From: Saccharopolyspora spinosa NRRL 18395
GTDB taxonomy: Bacteria > Actinomycetota > Actinomycetes > Mycobacteriales > Pseudonocardiaceae
DNA length: 64,000 nt
Direction of reading: 5' to 3'
Assembly: GCF_000194155.1 (NCBI RefSeq)
Contig: NZ_GL877879.1
Span: forward strand, 1,728,805 to 1,792,804
This document shows positions 63,962 to 64,000 of the stretch, piece after piece. How positions within the stretch are numbered: the first letter of the stretch is position 1; each line of letters starts with the position of its first letter. Position numbers and translations under genes: made by a program. The notes under the pieces were generated by a model. The model was not told where the DNA came from. It searched no databases and worked only from the letters and a program-made list of their open reading frames with translations.

Positions 63962-64000
63962 TAGTCCGCCAGAGTCGTGAGGCGGAAGGGACGCGTGGTA

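Overview
The window is high-GC DNA with GTG/TTG starts, many 4-bp start/stop overlaps, StrR-, LuxR- and IclR-type regulators, a DUF222/HNH endonuclease and a GarA-like FHA protein. It reads as the chromosome of a filamentous actinomycete. Pseudonocardiales (Saccharopolyspora, Amycolatopsis or Saccharothrix-like) is my best guess from gene content, not something the sequence proves.

Left edge (1-3.3 kb): decayed DNA with a perfect 34-bp palindrome, an IS integrase tail, a multiply frameshifted DUF3732 gene and a broken F420-type monooxygenase.

Phosphonate cluster (about 3.4-25.9 kb): this is the main discovery. Two regulators (LuxR-type, StrR-type) and an MFS exporter precede a plus-strand run of a D-2-hydroxyacid dehydrogenase, a Zn alcohol dehydrogenase, an ArgC-like reductase, a phosphoglycerate-kinase-like kinase and an Fe alcohol dehydrogenase. 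A minus-strand operon starts with phosphoenolpyruvate mutase and continues with split transketolase halves, an acetolactate-synthase-like TPP enzyme, a carrier-thioesterase protein, a PhyH-type oxygenase and an ATP-grasp ligase. A stand-alone NRPS adenylation gene is divergent from it. The first set matches the published logic of the valinophos/phosphonothrixin route: PEP, phosphonopyruvate, phosphonolactate, acyl phosphate, phosphonolactaldehyde, 2,3-dihydroxypropylphosphonate, its ketone, then TPP-dependent addition of a two-carbon unit. The adenylation, carrier-thioesterase, ATP-grasp and oxygenase genes suggest that the phosphonothrixin-like core is joined to an amino acid, giving a product I cannot match to a known compound. 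The two arms are separated by a mobile-looking insert (SDR fragment, HNH gene, repeats, chimeric ABC transporter remnant). Two cluster genes are frameshifted as given: the kinase, and the ATP-grasp gene, which carries a 29-nt poly-C tract. A decayed lasso-peptide locus lies between the StrR gene and the exporter.

Accessory catabolic regions: (a) 26-33.4 kb, aminotransferase, GntR regulator, HyuA/HyuB hydantoinase-type ATP hydrolase and MFS carrier; (b) 34.7-40.2 kb, a minus-strand operon with a U32-like protein, two acyl-CoA dehydrogenases, an isopropylmalate/tartrate-type dehydrogenase and an amidohydrolase; (c) 43.6-54.9 kb, IclR and a cysteine-synthase-like enzyme divergent from a tightly coupled operon of SnoaL-like protein, FAD oxidoreductase, cupin, aldehyde dehydrogenase, amidohydrolase and a polyamine-type ABC importer with fused permeases; (d) 55-64 kb, a GntR-headed flavin operon (luciferase-like monooxygenase, two DUF1185 proteins, hydrolase, aldehyde dehydrogenase, flavin reductase, an aberrant RibBA) divergent from a BCCT transporter broken by a 7-bp tandem duplication. 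Integrase and transposase scraps lie between the blocks. I saw no tRNA, rRNA or CRISPR array.
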